Source of the DNA: Ascidia mentula
Taxonomy: Eukaryota; Chordata; Ascidiacea; Phlebobranchia; Ascidiidae
NCBI GenBank assembly: GCA_947561715.1
Contig: OX387200.1
Span: forward strand, 13,642,501 to 13,706,500
Direction of reading: 5' to 3'
Length of the DNA stretch: 64,000 nt
The position numbers and the translations under genes were made by a program. The notes under the pieces were generated by a model. That model was given only the letters and a program-made list of their open reading frames with translations. It had not been told where the DNA came from and did not search any database. Shown here piece after piece: positions 39,001-53,000 of the stretch (the first letter of the stretch is position 1; each line of letters begins with the position of its first letter).

Positions 39001-41069
39001 CACTCGTGGATGCTGTCATGTGGCATCTTAAAGAAGCCGGGTTCAAGCAAGAGTTCAAACGCATCGCGTTTCCACGAACGACGAGTTTGTTGAAAACCAC
39101 TCACACTCGATAGAAGGCTGACTGCTGCTCGGTAACTTGGTGCGAAGTTGAGGCTGAAAAATAAGAAATATGGTAATAGTCCAGGGTAGTTGAAAAAATA
39201 GGTGGAGAGCTATATTTAGAAAAAACGACACCAAAGATTCTTGTTTTCAAACTTAGTTTCCTACACCGAAACAACATTGCGTCAGACCGAAATTCAGATA
39301 CGTATAAACATTCAACCCATTCCAGTAGACGATAGAATTACGTATGTTCAGTAGCACGTAAACTGATAACCTGAAAATAGCCTGAAGCATTTCGCGTTTC
39401 TAACCAGCAACAAACATCTCGTCGCCCCCAGCACTTCATTTCCGCAATCCACTTTTTTATGTTGAAATAATCTATGCCGAGTTCTTTGGTCAATTTGCGA
39501 CCAACTTTATATGGTTACATTCATCACATACCTCTCGTTGCTATCACATTTATCACGAAGAAGTATCACCAGTGCAACGCAACTGAATTATTAACATTTT
39601 TAAATAATTGAAACGTGTTGTAAAACTTGCCAATGGTTTCTTAAGTAGGGAGAGACGTTGGTCATGACCGTCGTAAGCAACGGAATCATTTTGTCTTTTT
39701 CCTCGCTCCCAAAAACCAAGTCAAGCAAATTTGCGAGATGCTGAAAAACACACTCATTAATGTTCCTGTTTGTGCAGAATATAAGTAGATGTATTTACTT
39801 GCGCCAGAACGCGCAGAGCATTCACGCTGTGTTCGTAGTTGGGATTCGCTTTCTGTGGTAAAATGGTCATGGAGGGTTGGGGTTGTTGTGGATTGGGAGA
39901 AATTCGTCCAGTTACCGCGATACCGGGATCTGATGACGCAGGTTTAAGTCCAGAATCTTCCTTTCCCTGATGTGGATCTATTGTATATTTAAAGAGTAAA
40001 TTATGCAATGGCAACTGGGTAAGAAGATTAGAAACAAAATGAGCTGTAAAAATAAAAAGGAGTTAAAGTATTGGAAAGAAAAAAGCAATATTTGGTTGTC
40101 CTAAGACTAAGCACTGGCAGTTCACACCCCAAACGAAAATGACATTATAAAGAAAAGCAAGAAAAATGATTTGACTTTCACAGTACCCAGAAGATCAACA
40201 GATGAACCAGACTCTATACGATTTTGGGGACTTTGAACGTCATGTTGTGACGCAGGGAGCACGGTTGGAGCTTTCCTAACTAACCACCCTCCATGTTCAA
40301 GTGAACAATCCACGATAGCGTTGCATGAATCGATGCATTTTATTGTAACATCCTAAATAGGAAACAATTTAATTTTGTTGTATAATGTACAATATTCCTG
40401 TGGTTATAAATGTAATTAGTTAGATGGACCCATTTATAAAAAATACAAATTGCAGCGTACCTGCATTTCCTTTAACTCTTTCTTGTCGTTGCTGCTGTGA
40501 GCGCTTTTTGCGTATTCCGCCAACAACTGAAGAAGCAAAAAATAGCAATTCGCGCCAAGTTGTCGTTTGCCTGAAGGTGGCGCCGTGGAGCTTAAGGTCG
40601 AGGCAGTGTCGACAGTTGTCATGTGAGATCCCGGCGTTCCTTGCGCAAGACATTCGCGGACCAAGGTGAGCATCGCACTTCGCGAACCACGCAGTAAGGC
40701 GGGGATCTGACGTTGCACGTAACGCAATACGAACTCCAGTAAACACTCCTGCGCGAAAAACAAAATTCAAATTCGATTTGTCAGCATTTCTTTCGCGTCA
40801 GAGCAAACGCCAATGGAGATTGTGATGGTTACCTCGTTGGGAGTTTGTCGCTTTTTGCTGTTTAATAAAGCCGGATAATCTGGCGGCTGCGCTACGACGC
40901 GCTTCACCAAAGTCATTATGACGTCACATTGGAGTGATCGAATGCTGCACGTGACATCGACCAGCTGAAGCTGTTGATCGTTCGGCTCACGAAGAGGTTT
41001 TGCTCCAGTCGGCGAGCGACCGCGACGCTCCCAAACCACAGCGAGAGCATGGAAGAGATTTTCGCCGTA
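36010..41069 (-). CDS. DOP1: DOP1 exons in window 16-29 (C-terminal conserved block)
   Basis: Exons: 40833-41069, 40461-40748, 40187-40352, 39799-40043, 39631-39740, 38942-39153, 38773-38840, 38559-38708, 38356-38439, 37321-37493, 36976-37057, 36735-36914, 36283-36439 and 36010-36083. This is the best conserved part of the protein. The exon at 39631-39740 ends at a GC donor. The exon at 36283-36439 ends at a weak GTTCGA donor, chosen because it alone gives the phase needed for the last exon, whose product matches the vertebrate C-terminus. Confidence 0.95.
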
Positions 41070-44000
41070 CTGCAAACAGAAGGTAGCGTGCGCAGCGATT
41101 AGTCAACGTAAAGTGGCATCAAAGTATGTTGATCGGATTGTTTCGCGACATCTGCGAATTGTTTTGCGGGGTTACGGCCAGTTCACACTTTAGGTGATCC
41201 AAAATTCCCCAAATTGACTTAAAGCAATATTAATGAAGTAGTATGGGCTTGCCAACTTCCGCAAACCAATATGGTAAGAACAAAGAACGGAAAGTGTGGC
41301 CACTATCGTGCTGACAATCCACACAAACCACTTTGTTATCCTGGAAATGAGGGGATAAGCTGGGATCTACGTCCAGCCTCTTCCTCCGGGACAAAACCGC
41401 AGTTATGCTTGTCCACCCGACCACCTTGTGTGATGTCACAACACTGTCGTGCAACCACTGTTGTGACATCACACAGCGATTACTGTGAAAGGATCCATTA
41501 TGCGCGCCGCCTAAAACTATTACAGAGGTGCAAGCTGGGCACAAATACTGTTCAAGTCCTTGATACTCGATGGCACGGGAGCTTTGGGTCAACTACGGTC
41601 TGACGGCGGCGCTGGAAGATTAACGGATACAAAGCCGACATGCGGTTGCGCGCGCAGCGCCGGTGGAAAGTACCGGGAGATTTGAATGTAAACAACGTCA
41701 TTCGTGTTTTCGGGGACAAAGAATTAGTGTATGGTGCGTCACCTGCAATGCGATCGGGTTGAGAAGTTGGAGGACAGTTTGAGCAATTGACTCTTCGTCG
41801 CCCATCGTCACAAACGCATGACCACCAGGTGGCGTTGTAGGGTTCTGTTGGTGAAAAACGTACAATTTGTCAAAAATTACAAAATACGGTCAGTAAAGGT
41901 ATGTCCCCAACTGATCATTTAAATACAACCACGACACTTTTAAAAGTATTTGTAAGGACATCGTTGGTCGCGTTGATTACAGCCGCTGTCATACAAGTAA
42001 CCTTACACTGCTGACCATGAAGCATTTCATGTCAATGTTATCTGCATTATAGGCCAACCTACATATGCTTCATAGTCATGTCAGCAAAGTATCCCAACCG
42101 GATATGAACAACAACAATTTTGTTTCTTTATCTGTCCAACCCGGTTTGTTGCGCGATATATCTCGTAGAAAAATGTAAACCACGCAGAGAGCAACCCTTC
42201 ATCTTTGTCAGTCGGTGCAGGTCATTATGGTCATCACGCTTTACAAATGTCTGACCATAAACTAAAAGTTGTCCATGAAAGTTTTGTCAAAACATTCATG
42301 GACAACTTTTAGTTTTTCAAAACACATAATAGAAAAAATGTCAAAAATTTAAATTTGCATTTTCTGATGTCACGAGTTACATTTAACGTCACATGGATGC
42401 ACGTGAATACGAGTAGAGATTTAAACGGGCCCGTGTATTATTGCTTTATGTAATTATAAGTTTATTGTGCGTAAGCTTGCCAAACCCAATGCTGGTGCTT
42501 GTCAACAACGACCACACGAGTCCGCTTCCAAATAAATTCTATTTGATGTAGTGCAATATTCATAAGATGCTAATTTCTTTAACTTTTACTGCTTGTGGCA
42601 CTATAAATGAGATTACACGAAAATCGTGGCTGCAAGGGTCTGAATTACAAGAAAACGTGCATATCACTGTTTATTTTGGGTGGCATCAGTGGAAAGATTG
42701 GATCCACCTTACAACCTGCTGCTCGATCATGTTCTGCAACACCGGATTTACAACCAGCAGCAAAATTTGTATAAGGCCACGTAACATGATGCCCGCAACA
42801 TGGCTGGCGGGCTTTACTGAGGAGCAATTCTTCTCAACGGAAAACAATGCAATGTGTTTGGCAAAATGGTTTGGTAGCACGAATAACTAAACATTCGAAA
42901 CACCAGACAAAATTTCCCCCTGAAACTGATATTACCACATTCGTGTACGATTAAACAAAAAAATTTCGATTTTTTTCAATAGGTTATAAAGGTTTCATGG
43001 TGTGTCATTATTTTGCATATAAAGGTGCTTGAACCGACATTCGAGGGCTGCGCATAATTCGACAAAACCGTGTTATGGTAGCGTACAAACTGACATCACG
43101 GCTTGAGATAGAGTTGACATTGTAATTTGTGTAAATTGAATACATATACATGTAGTTATCCCCATAATAACGAGCCACCATTATCCTTTGTATCCAATCA
43201 AACTGTAAAACGGCCGACCCGTTTTATTTACCGACTTAATAAAATCCAACACAAACAGCGGGAAACCACGACCCAGCACGTCACAATATACAACACGCAT
43301 CCCCGGAGGCATCACACACAAAAAAAATACCGAAAACTTTATGCAACGTCATCATAAAGTCACTGTTATGACAATATTTACCTGGCGTGACGAATTGGCT
43401 GTAATGTTCCATATCGATGCCAGACAGGATAGAATGCGAGGAAGATTATTGAGGGAAATTTTTTTCGCTTCTGCTGCTTCCTCTGTGAGCTCATGATCAT
43501 CAACGCTGTGTTGTGGCTGAAATAAACGAACATTTTACGTCACATACGTCTGAATGTTATATGTGTGATCGGAAACATTGTTAGCGGTTTCCCACATATA
43601 CATACTAGCTAATGAAAACAATAAATTGAGTTTTTGACAAAACTACTTAAATCATACAAAATAAATGTGTTTGGTTGTAATTTAAATTTGTCAAGGTGCT
43701 AGCACTTGTAAATATATGCAAGACCATACTATACTTATTGGTATTAGTATAATATGGCAAGAACTTCTCTACATACATATAAGCGCCAACACAATAACGA
43801 GTCAGCGATACATTTAGCGTTATTGCTTTGAGCAAAAAGCCAGTGTTTCAAACACAAGCAATTTTAAATTCTCCCAACTTACTAAGCATTCTATTTGGTA
43901 ATAAATTTCGCAGTCGACGTTAAATAAACAGTCCAGCAACGTTTTCTCTGAAGTGGGCATAAAACATCACACACGGTGAGGAGTTTATGCATGACCCGAG

Positions 44001-47000
44001 GTCAAAACGGAGCGAAATGTTACCGGGTGTTGAGTTTGATTGCTGACCCTAAAGGTGAAATGTGAGTGTTTTAGAACTATTGACATATCACACTTTTGGA
44101 AAATTGGCGCAATCGCCTTCAGCACCTCTCGACAATTATCCTACGTATGTATAACGATGCGTCACGAACGGGCGAAGGTCAAATGAAACTGAACGTTCAG
44201 GTCGCAATTCAAAGCCAAGTGGTATTTGAAAATGAGGCTCGAAGAAGATTTTCAATAGGTTTAAACTTAAGGCAAGCGCAAGCTCAACCGAATTAATCCA
44301 CTTTCGTGGCGGTCCGCTGCCTGGTGGCACTTGTCACATTAATTACTTGAACGAAGAAATTGGTGGAGGAAGTTCGGAATTTTGTGGTTGCAAGAGAAGT
44401 GGGCGTGGTACAATTTTCAGTGGTTTTGTGCGAAACGGAAATACCCCACAGTGGGTTTCGGTAAATCCAACGAAAACCAACGCATGCTGCAATACACGTT
44501 TGCATCGTGGACACAATTGAAATTTCCCATTTTCTATTGTTATAAAATAAATAATATGAGCATAGTTTTGTCGTCATTTGCAAACTTTGGAAACAGCCAG
44601 ATTTACTGTTTTTTTTACTTCAAAATCAAAGAAAACTAAATTTTACACCAGGAATGTTCCATGACATTTTTCTGTAAATTTTCAGCTTGATTTCTCAAAG
44701 TTGAACTCTAAATTTTTGCACAATGGAGTAGAAGATCAGGCGGTTTCTTACCCGTAAAGTGTTGTTTGAACTGAAAACATTGAATAAACTTCCGAGAGCT
44801 GAGAAACCAAGTGACGTAGACGTCTGACTTGCTTGCACTGGATTGGCTGTTGCCAGTAGCGATGGTTTTCGGTCGGTAGAACTAGACAGACCTGCACAAC
44901 ACAAAGCTGTGAATGCCCAATACAGAAATTAGGTTCTATGCCATTTGCATTATTATCCGAAAGAAGAACACTTCATGAAATTAGTTGGCGCACTGAATGC
45001 GGCAAATGTCACAAAACACGTCACGAAGGACTTGCTTCATGGAGTGTCTTCTATTCTAGTTTGTGACTCACATTTTCTCCAAACCCTTGTTTTAGAAACA
45101 AAATGTCAAAAAAACGAGCTTCTAAGAATTACATATTTGGATTGCAGATTACAAGTTCTTGGAGCATTATTATTGCATGCTCAACTTTGCTGGCTGCAAA
45201 ACCATCCCATATTGCGTCAGGACGTCATGCGATCCGAGAAGTTGTTCGTTGTTTGGGGATCGTGATTCGTTTACGTTCAACGACGGACGCAATCACCACA
45301 CGACCGGACACCGCATCAAATATAGCAAAAACATTGCTTGGCGGCAATTAAAACCACTTAATTATTATTCCGACCCGGCGATATTATGCACAGTGATAAC
45401 CCAAGGTTCTGTTAATTTATCTTTATTTTTGGAATATATTGTTTGCTGTTGCTGCAAAGGCATCATATATACATATATTTTAAGCAGCTGACCTTCTGTC
45501 ACAAATTAACGTATGTTTGGTATACCGAAATATGGTTGGCTTACAGCGAAACATCATCTAATGTATTCAAATCGTTACATGATAATTAGGATAGTTTCAG
45601 TTTTCTTTCGCAGGAGAAACAGGTTTTCACAAAACTCTACGTTCATTCCCTGATCAAATCACACAAGTTTCCATTCGTAACAAATGAGCGAACGTCATCA
45701 AACCATGTTAATTGCCCACGCAAGAGGAGCTGCGTAGTGCATTAAAAACTGTCGAATTACTATCGCAAAACATGCCATAAAAGTATCAGATACCATCCAT
45801 CAATTACACCGAGGAAATAATGATCGTGGACGTACCAACGACAAGTGACGTGACTCCAGAGACCGGCAGTAACAGAGTGGAATGTATCAATGTGCGCAAA
45901 CTCCGCAGTAGTGACGTCACATAATCGACGGGGAAACCACCCTGAAATATAAAATTGTGTCGTTAAATTGTAACAAAACACGCTAGTTTTCAATAGTTGT
46001 TGAATAAAACACACACAGCGAAATGGGGGAAAAAACTTTGGCCAAAGCCAACAAGACTAAATATGGCTTTTTGTCAAAAGCAGTTTCCCCGATAAATATA
46101 ATGTTACAGCAAAGGCGCGGTTAAGGATGTCTCCTTTTACAGACATGGGCGTTCTAGACCTGGCTAGATTTTATCGCGTTTGAACTAAAACGCCACCATG
46201 GAAAAGTTCAACCCGGAGAAATGCACATGGTAACCACAAATGAGGGACATTGTTCATATTAATCTCCGCTTATTTGAATAATACCAACAATCACAGACAC
46301 ATGGTTGGGGACAGAATCTTCTAAAGAACCTACAACCGATCTACTTACAGGACAAAATGCTAATTTTAATGCGTCGGGAATTTCTCGGCTTGTTTAGCTG
46401 ATTTAATTGCGGTGTCCTGTTCTTCGTCCCGTGATGATTCGAACGATAAGGTGCCAGAATAATTGATTAAGGTGTCTTCTGTTGTGACCCACAACATCAT
46501 GCCATCACCGTGAATTAATGCGCGTTACAGCACACTGTGCGCTGTACGGCCACGCGGGTAAAACATAAAGAAAACATTTCCGCTTAAACACCGAACATCG
46601 ATGTAATCGTGATGGAATTCGTGACGTAACTCAAAGGGGAAACTTGGTTGAATGAGAAAAGCGGGTGTAAAAAACAATTGTAATTTGTATAAATTTCGTT
46701 TAAACTTTATTTACATGTCCCCTTTTCACACAAATATTTGAACAAGAAAAGGGTTTAGTTTAGTGATATTTAAACTGCATTTTAAAGCATAATGATATCG
46801 GTTGCACGGAAACGACCTCACAAAAGTCAGCTTCAAAAGCAAACTATGTTTAACTTCCGACGCATGGCTTCAGTATGGTTGAAATAAAAACAGAAACCCT
46901 TATCAGAAAAATTCAAATATTCGAAAAATGATTATCTTCCGGCGAAAAGAAGCTGAAATTGAACACGTGACCTATGACGGAGTGTTATTGTTGTTGCGCA

Positions 47001-50000
47001 GATTATCCGATTATAAGTTTATCCTCGGTGATTCAAACATATGACGCCCATTGTTACGAAACAACAGTCTTTGTGGCAGTTACAAACGCCAGTCTTATCG
47101 GTTGACATTGATCGACAAATCCATATAATCGGCAAGAAATCTACTGCGAGGATTTCAAATTCCGCCGAGTTCCGCAAAAATTCGGGATCTGGTCAGTGTA
47201 GCAGGAGGTCACTCGACATAGTGGACGCTCCGGAACGCCCAGATCGCCACTGAAGCGGCATAAGATCGTGGGAAATGACACAAGACAATTCCTAAATGTG
47301 TTCGTTTCTTAGAAGTGAAGTGAGCGCCAACGTAAAAGGCCAAACTTGGCAACAACAAGTATTTTGTCGATTCGAATTTGCCCCGAGCAATATAGCAACG
47401 GTTTGAAGAGAAAATTGCCGCAATTTTGAAAAGGGAAAATAGATTTTAAAGTTCAATTGTCAGGTGCTTTTGGTACACCCTCGTACATAACCAAACATTT
47501 ATGACACAACTATAACAGTCGGGGGGAATTCATGAGGCATTTTGTAAAATGGCAGCTACAACAGGTTCAAAATCACTATCCTGATGCGTAGACTAGAGAC
47601 TCGAATAATCCTTATTGCATCCACGTGAAATTCCAATGACAATGCGAAATTAGTTTTGAGAAAGTATAACATATTGTTACCCACCTACAGCATTTTACAT
47701 GTAAACAATAAATGTTGTCCAGTTATAATTTGTAACATGCCTTCTGCCAATTTCAGAAGCAAAAATGGAATCGCTGGTTTGCTACTGTATTGTTTTTTTG
47801 TAAATGACAAACAACAACGCCCCCTTTGATCTCTAACGAAACGGGATTGAGCAACATTTCATCATCTTGTCACAACTTCCTGGAACGCTGATATTGCAAT
47901 ATGCAAATCGCCACTTTCACTCCATCCGAACCCCGAATAACCACTACATAAGCTATTTATACCGAAACTATTGAAACTTCCAGAATTCGAAAAATTTTAA
48001 TAAAATTAAACACAATACAGACTTCTGGCCTCGTAAATCGTAAAAATTACTGGTTATGTTTTTTGTTGAAGGATTTTAAGGTTGTCAGGTTTGTAGGAAC
48101 TAAAAATAAAGTTTAAGACAATGTTCACGCGATAAACGAAAGTCCAAAAAAACTTAAAAATACCTCGTTTGATGCAACTTCCGCAGTACTGATGACATAA
48201 CAATTGACTGCAGTTTCCATGTTTCGACAAATCTGTAGCGTGAGGGGAGTCAGCATTCCGGGTAAGGCACGTGACATATGGGGCAGCGACGAAGTGACGA
48301 AATCCAGCCAATCAGAGTGAAGCACGCTGGCCGACTGTGTACAATTACGAAGGCCTATATTAAAATTGGTGGACACAAAACCCTGCACTTGTGACAAGTG
48401 ACATTAACTCAAACCCGTTGTCGTCGCGTGCGAATTACACGATTGAAAACGATCTCGTCGAGTCGGTGAGCCAGACATCCTTTGCATGGCCTTTGTTCGC
48501 CACTTGAACATCGCCTTTGGCTCGCTAATCGTTATTAAGTGGGGAGCAAAAAATCCAAAACAGGCACGATGACTTGGTCAAGTTGCCTGCCAATATTGTT
48601 GTCAGTTAGGTAGAAGGTGCATGTTATGTTCCATGTAAGACGGAAGTACTGCAGATGATGATTGGGGCCTTGCTGTAGTTTGTGGCCGACCCGCATTAAG
48701 TGCACTTCACCATAGGGAAATAAACACTTGGTGCACAGACTGGTGCTTAGAATCACGAGCAAGTTTAAATTCGCGTCGAAATGGAATTCAACTTCGGTAT
48801 TTAAACTAGCGATCAGAAAAATGACCTTTAAAGCACAATCGACAAAACTTGGTGGTATTTTGATGTTATAGTAAAGATTATTATCGATTGTCTTTAAAAT
48901 GTTGCTTCTACTTCAAAGCACGATCTGCCGTAAAATCCCGAATTGATCCGACGTGAAGATTTGTGAATGTTGCGTTTGAATGAAAAGTTATTTAGGGCCA
49001 ATTGTTCAAGTACAAATGCGTGTCCACCGTGAAACATAAAATAAACAGGTGCGCGGTCCGATCAGCTTCGAGGTTGGTTATCCCATCAGAACTAAATTGC
49101 GATGGTTTTGCCCCGGAGCAAAAATACGAAAAAGACCAACGAAGAATGCGTGAAGTAGTGGGGAGGTACGGAAGTTCGGCCCAAAACCTAACCGCGTTCG
49201 ACCGCGGGATGGACTCGGCACCTTATTCTCAGATTCCATTAAACCCAAAGCCAACAATTTGCTGGCGGCTGGGCAGCCACTTATAACAAGCGACAAGTTG
49301 CTTGGAAATTAAAATCGTTACATCAATGGCTGATGGTGGGACCTGAAACAAACTCGTTGCATAAAAGCTTGATTAAAAGTCGCATCGTGACCGGTGAAAG
49401 TTGTGCAACCGCGTAATGTTTCTCTACGTGCAGATTGTGCAACGTCTATGCATATTACACAAGAGCTATGGTATTACACAACCTGTAGGCGCAGCATTTT
49501 GATGATCGAGTGAAGTAGTGAGGGTTGCAGAGTGAGGGATAGGTTGTGGAGATATGTTGGTGGGTTTTCTTCTGTTCGTTTTGTCGAAAAATCACCTGAA
49601 AGAATATTTTTGGTTTAGCATTCTTTCAGAACCAATTAATACATCAAAGGCTTATTTCGAATTTGAGACGATTTAATATTTTTAGCATTTTAACAAAGTC
49701 AGGCAAGGATAAATCGCCACATAGAGTAATGCCTAATGAAATAGTGGAAATATGACAAAAGATTTCAACAACGATGCTGCAACATGAGAGTTGGCCTCTG
49801 GGCGATCGGCAAATAACAATACCGCGGTGCACATCAACCACAACCTGAGGTGAATACGTTATCGCCCGCCCTGAGATAAGCTAGAACAAGTCCGGCAACT
49901 TAAGCTATGTGGAAATAACAGTTCGTATGCAGATGAGTGGTTTAACGTTTGAGGATGAACGTACGAAAAGTAATTAATTGCTTGTTTCGATGTTTCGAGG

Positions 50001-53000
50001 GTTAATTTTTTTAAATTCTTTATGTTTTTGAAACCGAAATTATGTTTTTAAGCATAGAGTATTCATAGATGTGAACGAACTTCCGATAAGTGCAGCAGCG
50101 TGTGCAAGAAATTGTCAGCTATTTCCCTGTTGTATTTAGGGTTGGTCTATTTTAAACAAATCGGGATGTGACGGTTAGAAGTGGTTGCTTGTGATAAAGA
50201 TCATGTTTCTATTAGTGATTGTCGTTGCGTCAACGATTTGGGCGTTCGTTGAGTAATACGTTGCCTTTTATGTGCGACGTTGCTTGAGAACGACAGATGT
50301 ATCAACCATTGTACGGTGGAGTTAAAACTCGTCTTACCTTGTAAGGTGTGAAGAAGGTGTTACTCTAACATCACATCCAGTGTTTAGTTTATTTCTATTA
50401 TGGGCCGTGCGCAAGAAAGTGTGTGACGCAATAACGAAACCAAAATATATTCGCACTGCTTGTATTTGGCGTATGGCGAGACAATTTGGGTCGCCAGTCA
50501 TTCTTGTCAGGCGCGACAATCGGATCACGCCTCCAAGGGGTTTGAACTTCCCATTCGGGCAGTCGAAAAAAAATAGAAGTTTTTCTTTAATTCGGCGAGG
50601 AATGGAAAAAACGACAGTTTTTCATGACGGGATTTTTACACTGGGTCGAGCCCGGCATATACAATCGGATTATGACATAGTGCAGGTGTATAAAGCGACC
50701 GAGGCTTATACGTTGGCCACCAAAGACAATGCCCAGGTTGTTGGTGGCGCGCGTGCCGGCGGCCGAGATTTCGAGTCTGGTGAAATTAGGCAACATGATA
50801 TATTGAAAGCTTTTTTGAAATAATATTGGCAGTTTTGAAGTACAAAACGTTGTTAAGGCAACAGAGAGATTCGAATTGATGACGTATCAAATTTTTGTTC
50901 GATTCAGGACATCAAGCATATTCATAAGATCGTTTGGTGATAGACGATCAAATAAGCGGCTCTCGTAGCCTGAAGCGAGTTCTTCGGAACAAACGTTTCT
51001 AGCTGCCCTAAACGACCTGAGTCATTGCAATTTTGCGCAGGTCATTTTCACAAGTTAGCATGGGGGCCAGAGGTAACCGCTACGTCATACGTGCGTCACA
51101 ACATGCAAGTTTTAACAGGGGAAGTGTAAAAATTTCGTAGCATCAGTCATCAGTTTAGTAAGGAGTGAGTCACGGAACTCAAACATATATCAACCTTGAA
51201 ATAACCATTTCAATCATTTTTGTCTAGCCTGAACGCATAGACTGTAGATATCTGTACGTTTGAATTTGAACGTTACTTGATCATTGGACTTTAATCAACC
51301 GAAAATACAAGATGAATCCTCTTCAGAGAATGCTTCTAGCTTTTGTCGCAGCCCTTCTCAAAGGTAAGAATTCGCAACAATTCGTTGTTAGTTTATTAGT
51401 TTTTGGCTTATAAACAATAAAAAAAAAATGTTTGATTAAATGAACGAAATACCGGTCGAATTCTTTTCGCCGTTTCCTAACTTCAAAGATTTAAATTACC
51501 TCGCGCGAATAATTGAGTTTTTGTTATGTTTTGCTGTGGAATTGGAATTGCGTTAAAAATTGCTTTGATGTCGTTTCTTAATCAATTAGGAGCACACACC
51601 CATCAGACAAGACGCGTTAAGTGGGAACAAATTCCACAGTGCCTTCCCGCAGGCAAAATTAATTATATCTAAAAACGTTTGTGTAATTGCACAGTCACGA
51701 TGTTTAAGAGAAACTTCGAGAGTGACTTGCGCAAGACGAAAAAACACTTCCGTATTTTTGCGCAGTAACGAACATTTTTTTAGTAACAAGTATAGTTTTC
51801 ATGACAATGGCAAAATCTTGCGGTTGGCGTGCGTGCAAAGCAACCCATAATTGCGGCGATTTTAACCCACGGCACCTGCTACAGTTTGCCGTTATAAAGA
51901 CAGAATTACTATTTTCAATCCGACATCTCTGCAACGGGAAGTGATTATTTTGCTCAGTAAGAGTGACTCGCAATTATCTGAGGTTGAAAACATTCACTGT
52001 TAACAGTCACGTGACTCGGTAAACGTGCAGGTTGGGCGTCCACCGGCAAAATGTTCATTGTTGTGTTCGGACATAGCCGCAGGACACTTGCAGCAGCTCG
52101 GTGGCACGACATAACTCGCCCGGGAAAGCACGCTCTTATTTGCACGCAAGCTTACGTCACGACCGACTCCGTCCCGCCTCATGTGGTGACATTGAACAAA
52201 CGAACAATTAACTCTGTGTGTGGCCCATGATCATAAGGTTTGTTTTGAACAGAGCTTTCGTTAGTTGTGTTTTATTTTGGGGCTAGCTTTGACAACACAA
52301 CTAATATATTGTTACGACAAACAAAAATTAAATTGAATTTTAAAAAATCACTTCTAAGACAAGAACACTTAAATTTAATGTTATTTAATGTAAGAGATAA
52401 TATTAAATATATAGACGTGCAGATCCCAATAAAGTTGCGACGTTAGTGTTTTGATTTAAAACAAGTAGTGACAAAACTTAAAGATCAACCGCGTTTTTTT
52501 AATTTACCTCCAGCGTATTTGACAACCGTGCGACCACACCCACATATAACACACAAAATAACAATCACCTAGCGACTTGAAATTGAAAACAAATGCTTGT
52601 CGCCAACCGACAAACATTCCAATAATAATTTTCAAAACGGTTTACAACGGAGAAAAACTCCAATCGAAGAAAAACTCTGGTGTTAACTACAGCATATAGG
52701 TGTAAACAACGAGTTAAAAAGCTACGTGCGCTGAACATGCACCAAATAGGGACACGAAATATCTGAGGGTCAGCTGCTGCGCTTGCCAAATCACCGTGCG
52801 TCATTCCCCTTGCACATGTAATGTCATCAACGCTAAGCAATCTTGCGAAAGCAATTTTTCAGTTCTTAACCAGTTCGTGGTTCGACCTCGACTTGCATCG
52901 CATTTCTGCAATGCAGAAAGTTGGGCGGAGGCCATTGAGGAGGGATTTGGTTAACTTCTTAGTTTTCGCCCCCGGTAACCCCATGCAAAGTGTGGCCAAC

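Noticed and set aside
40424-40669. Plus-strand frames opposite DOP1 exons (40424-40669, 36645-36929 and similar)
   Set aside because: They are complements of strongly conserved DOP1 exons.
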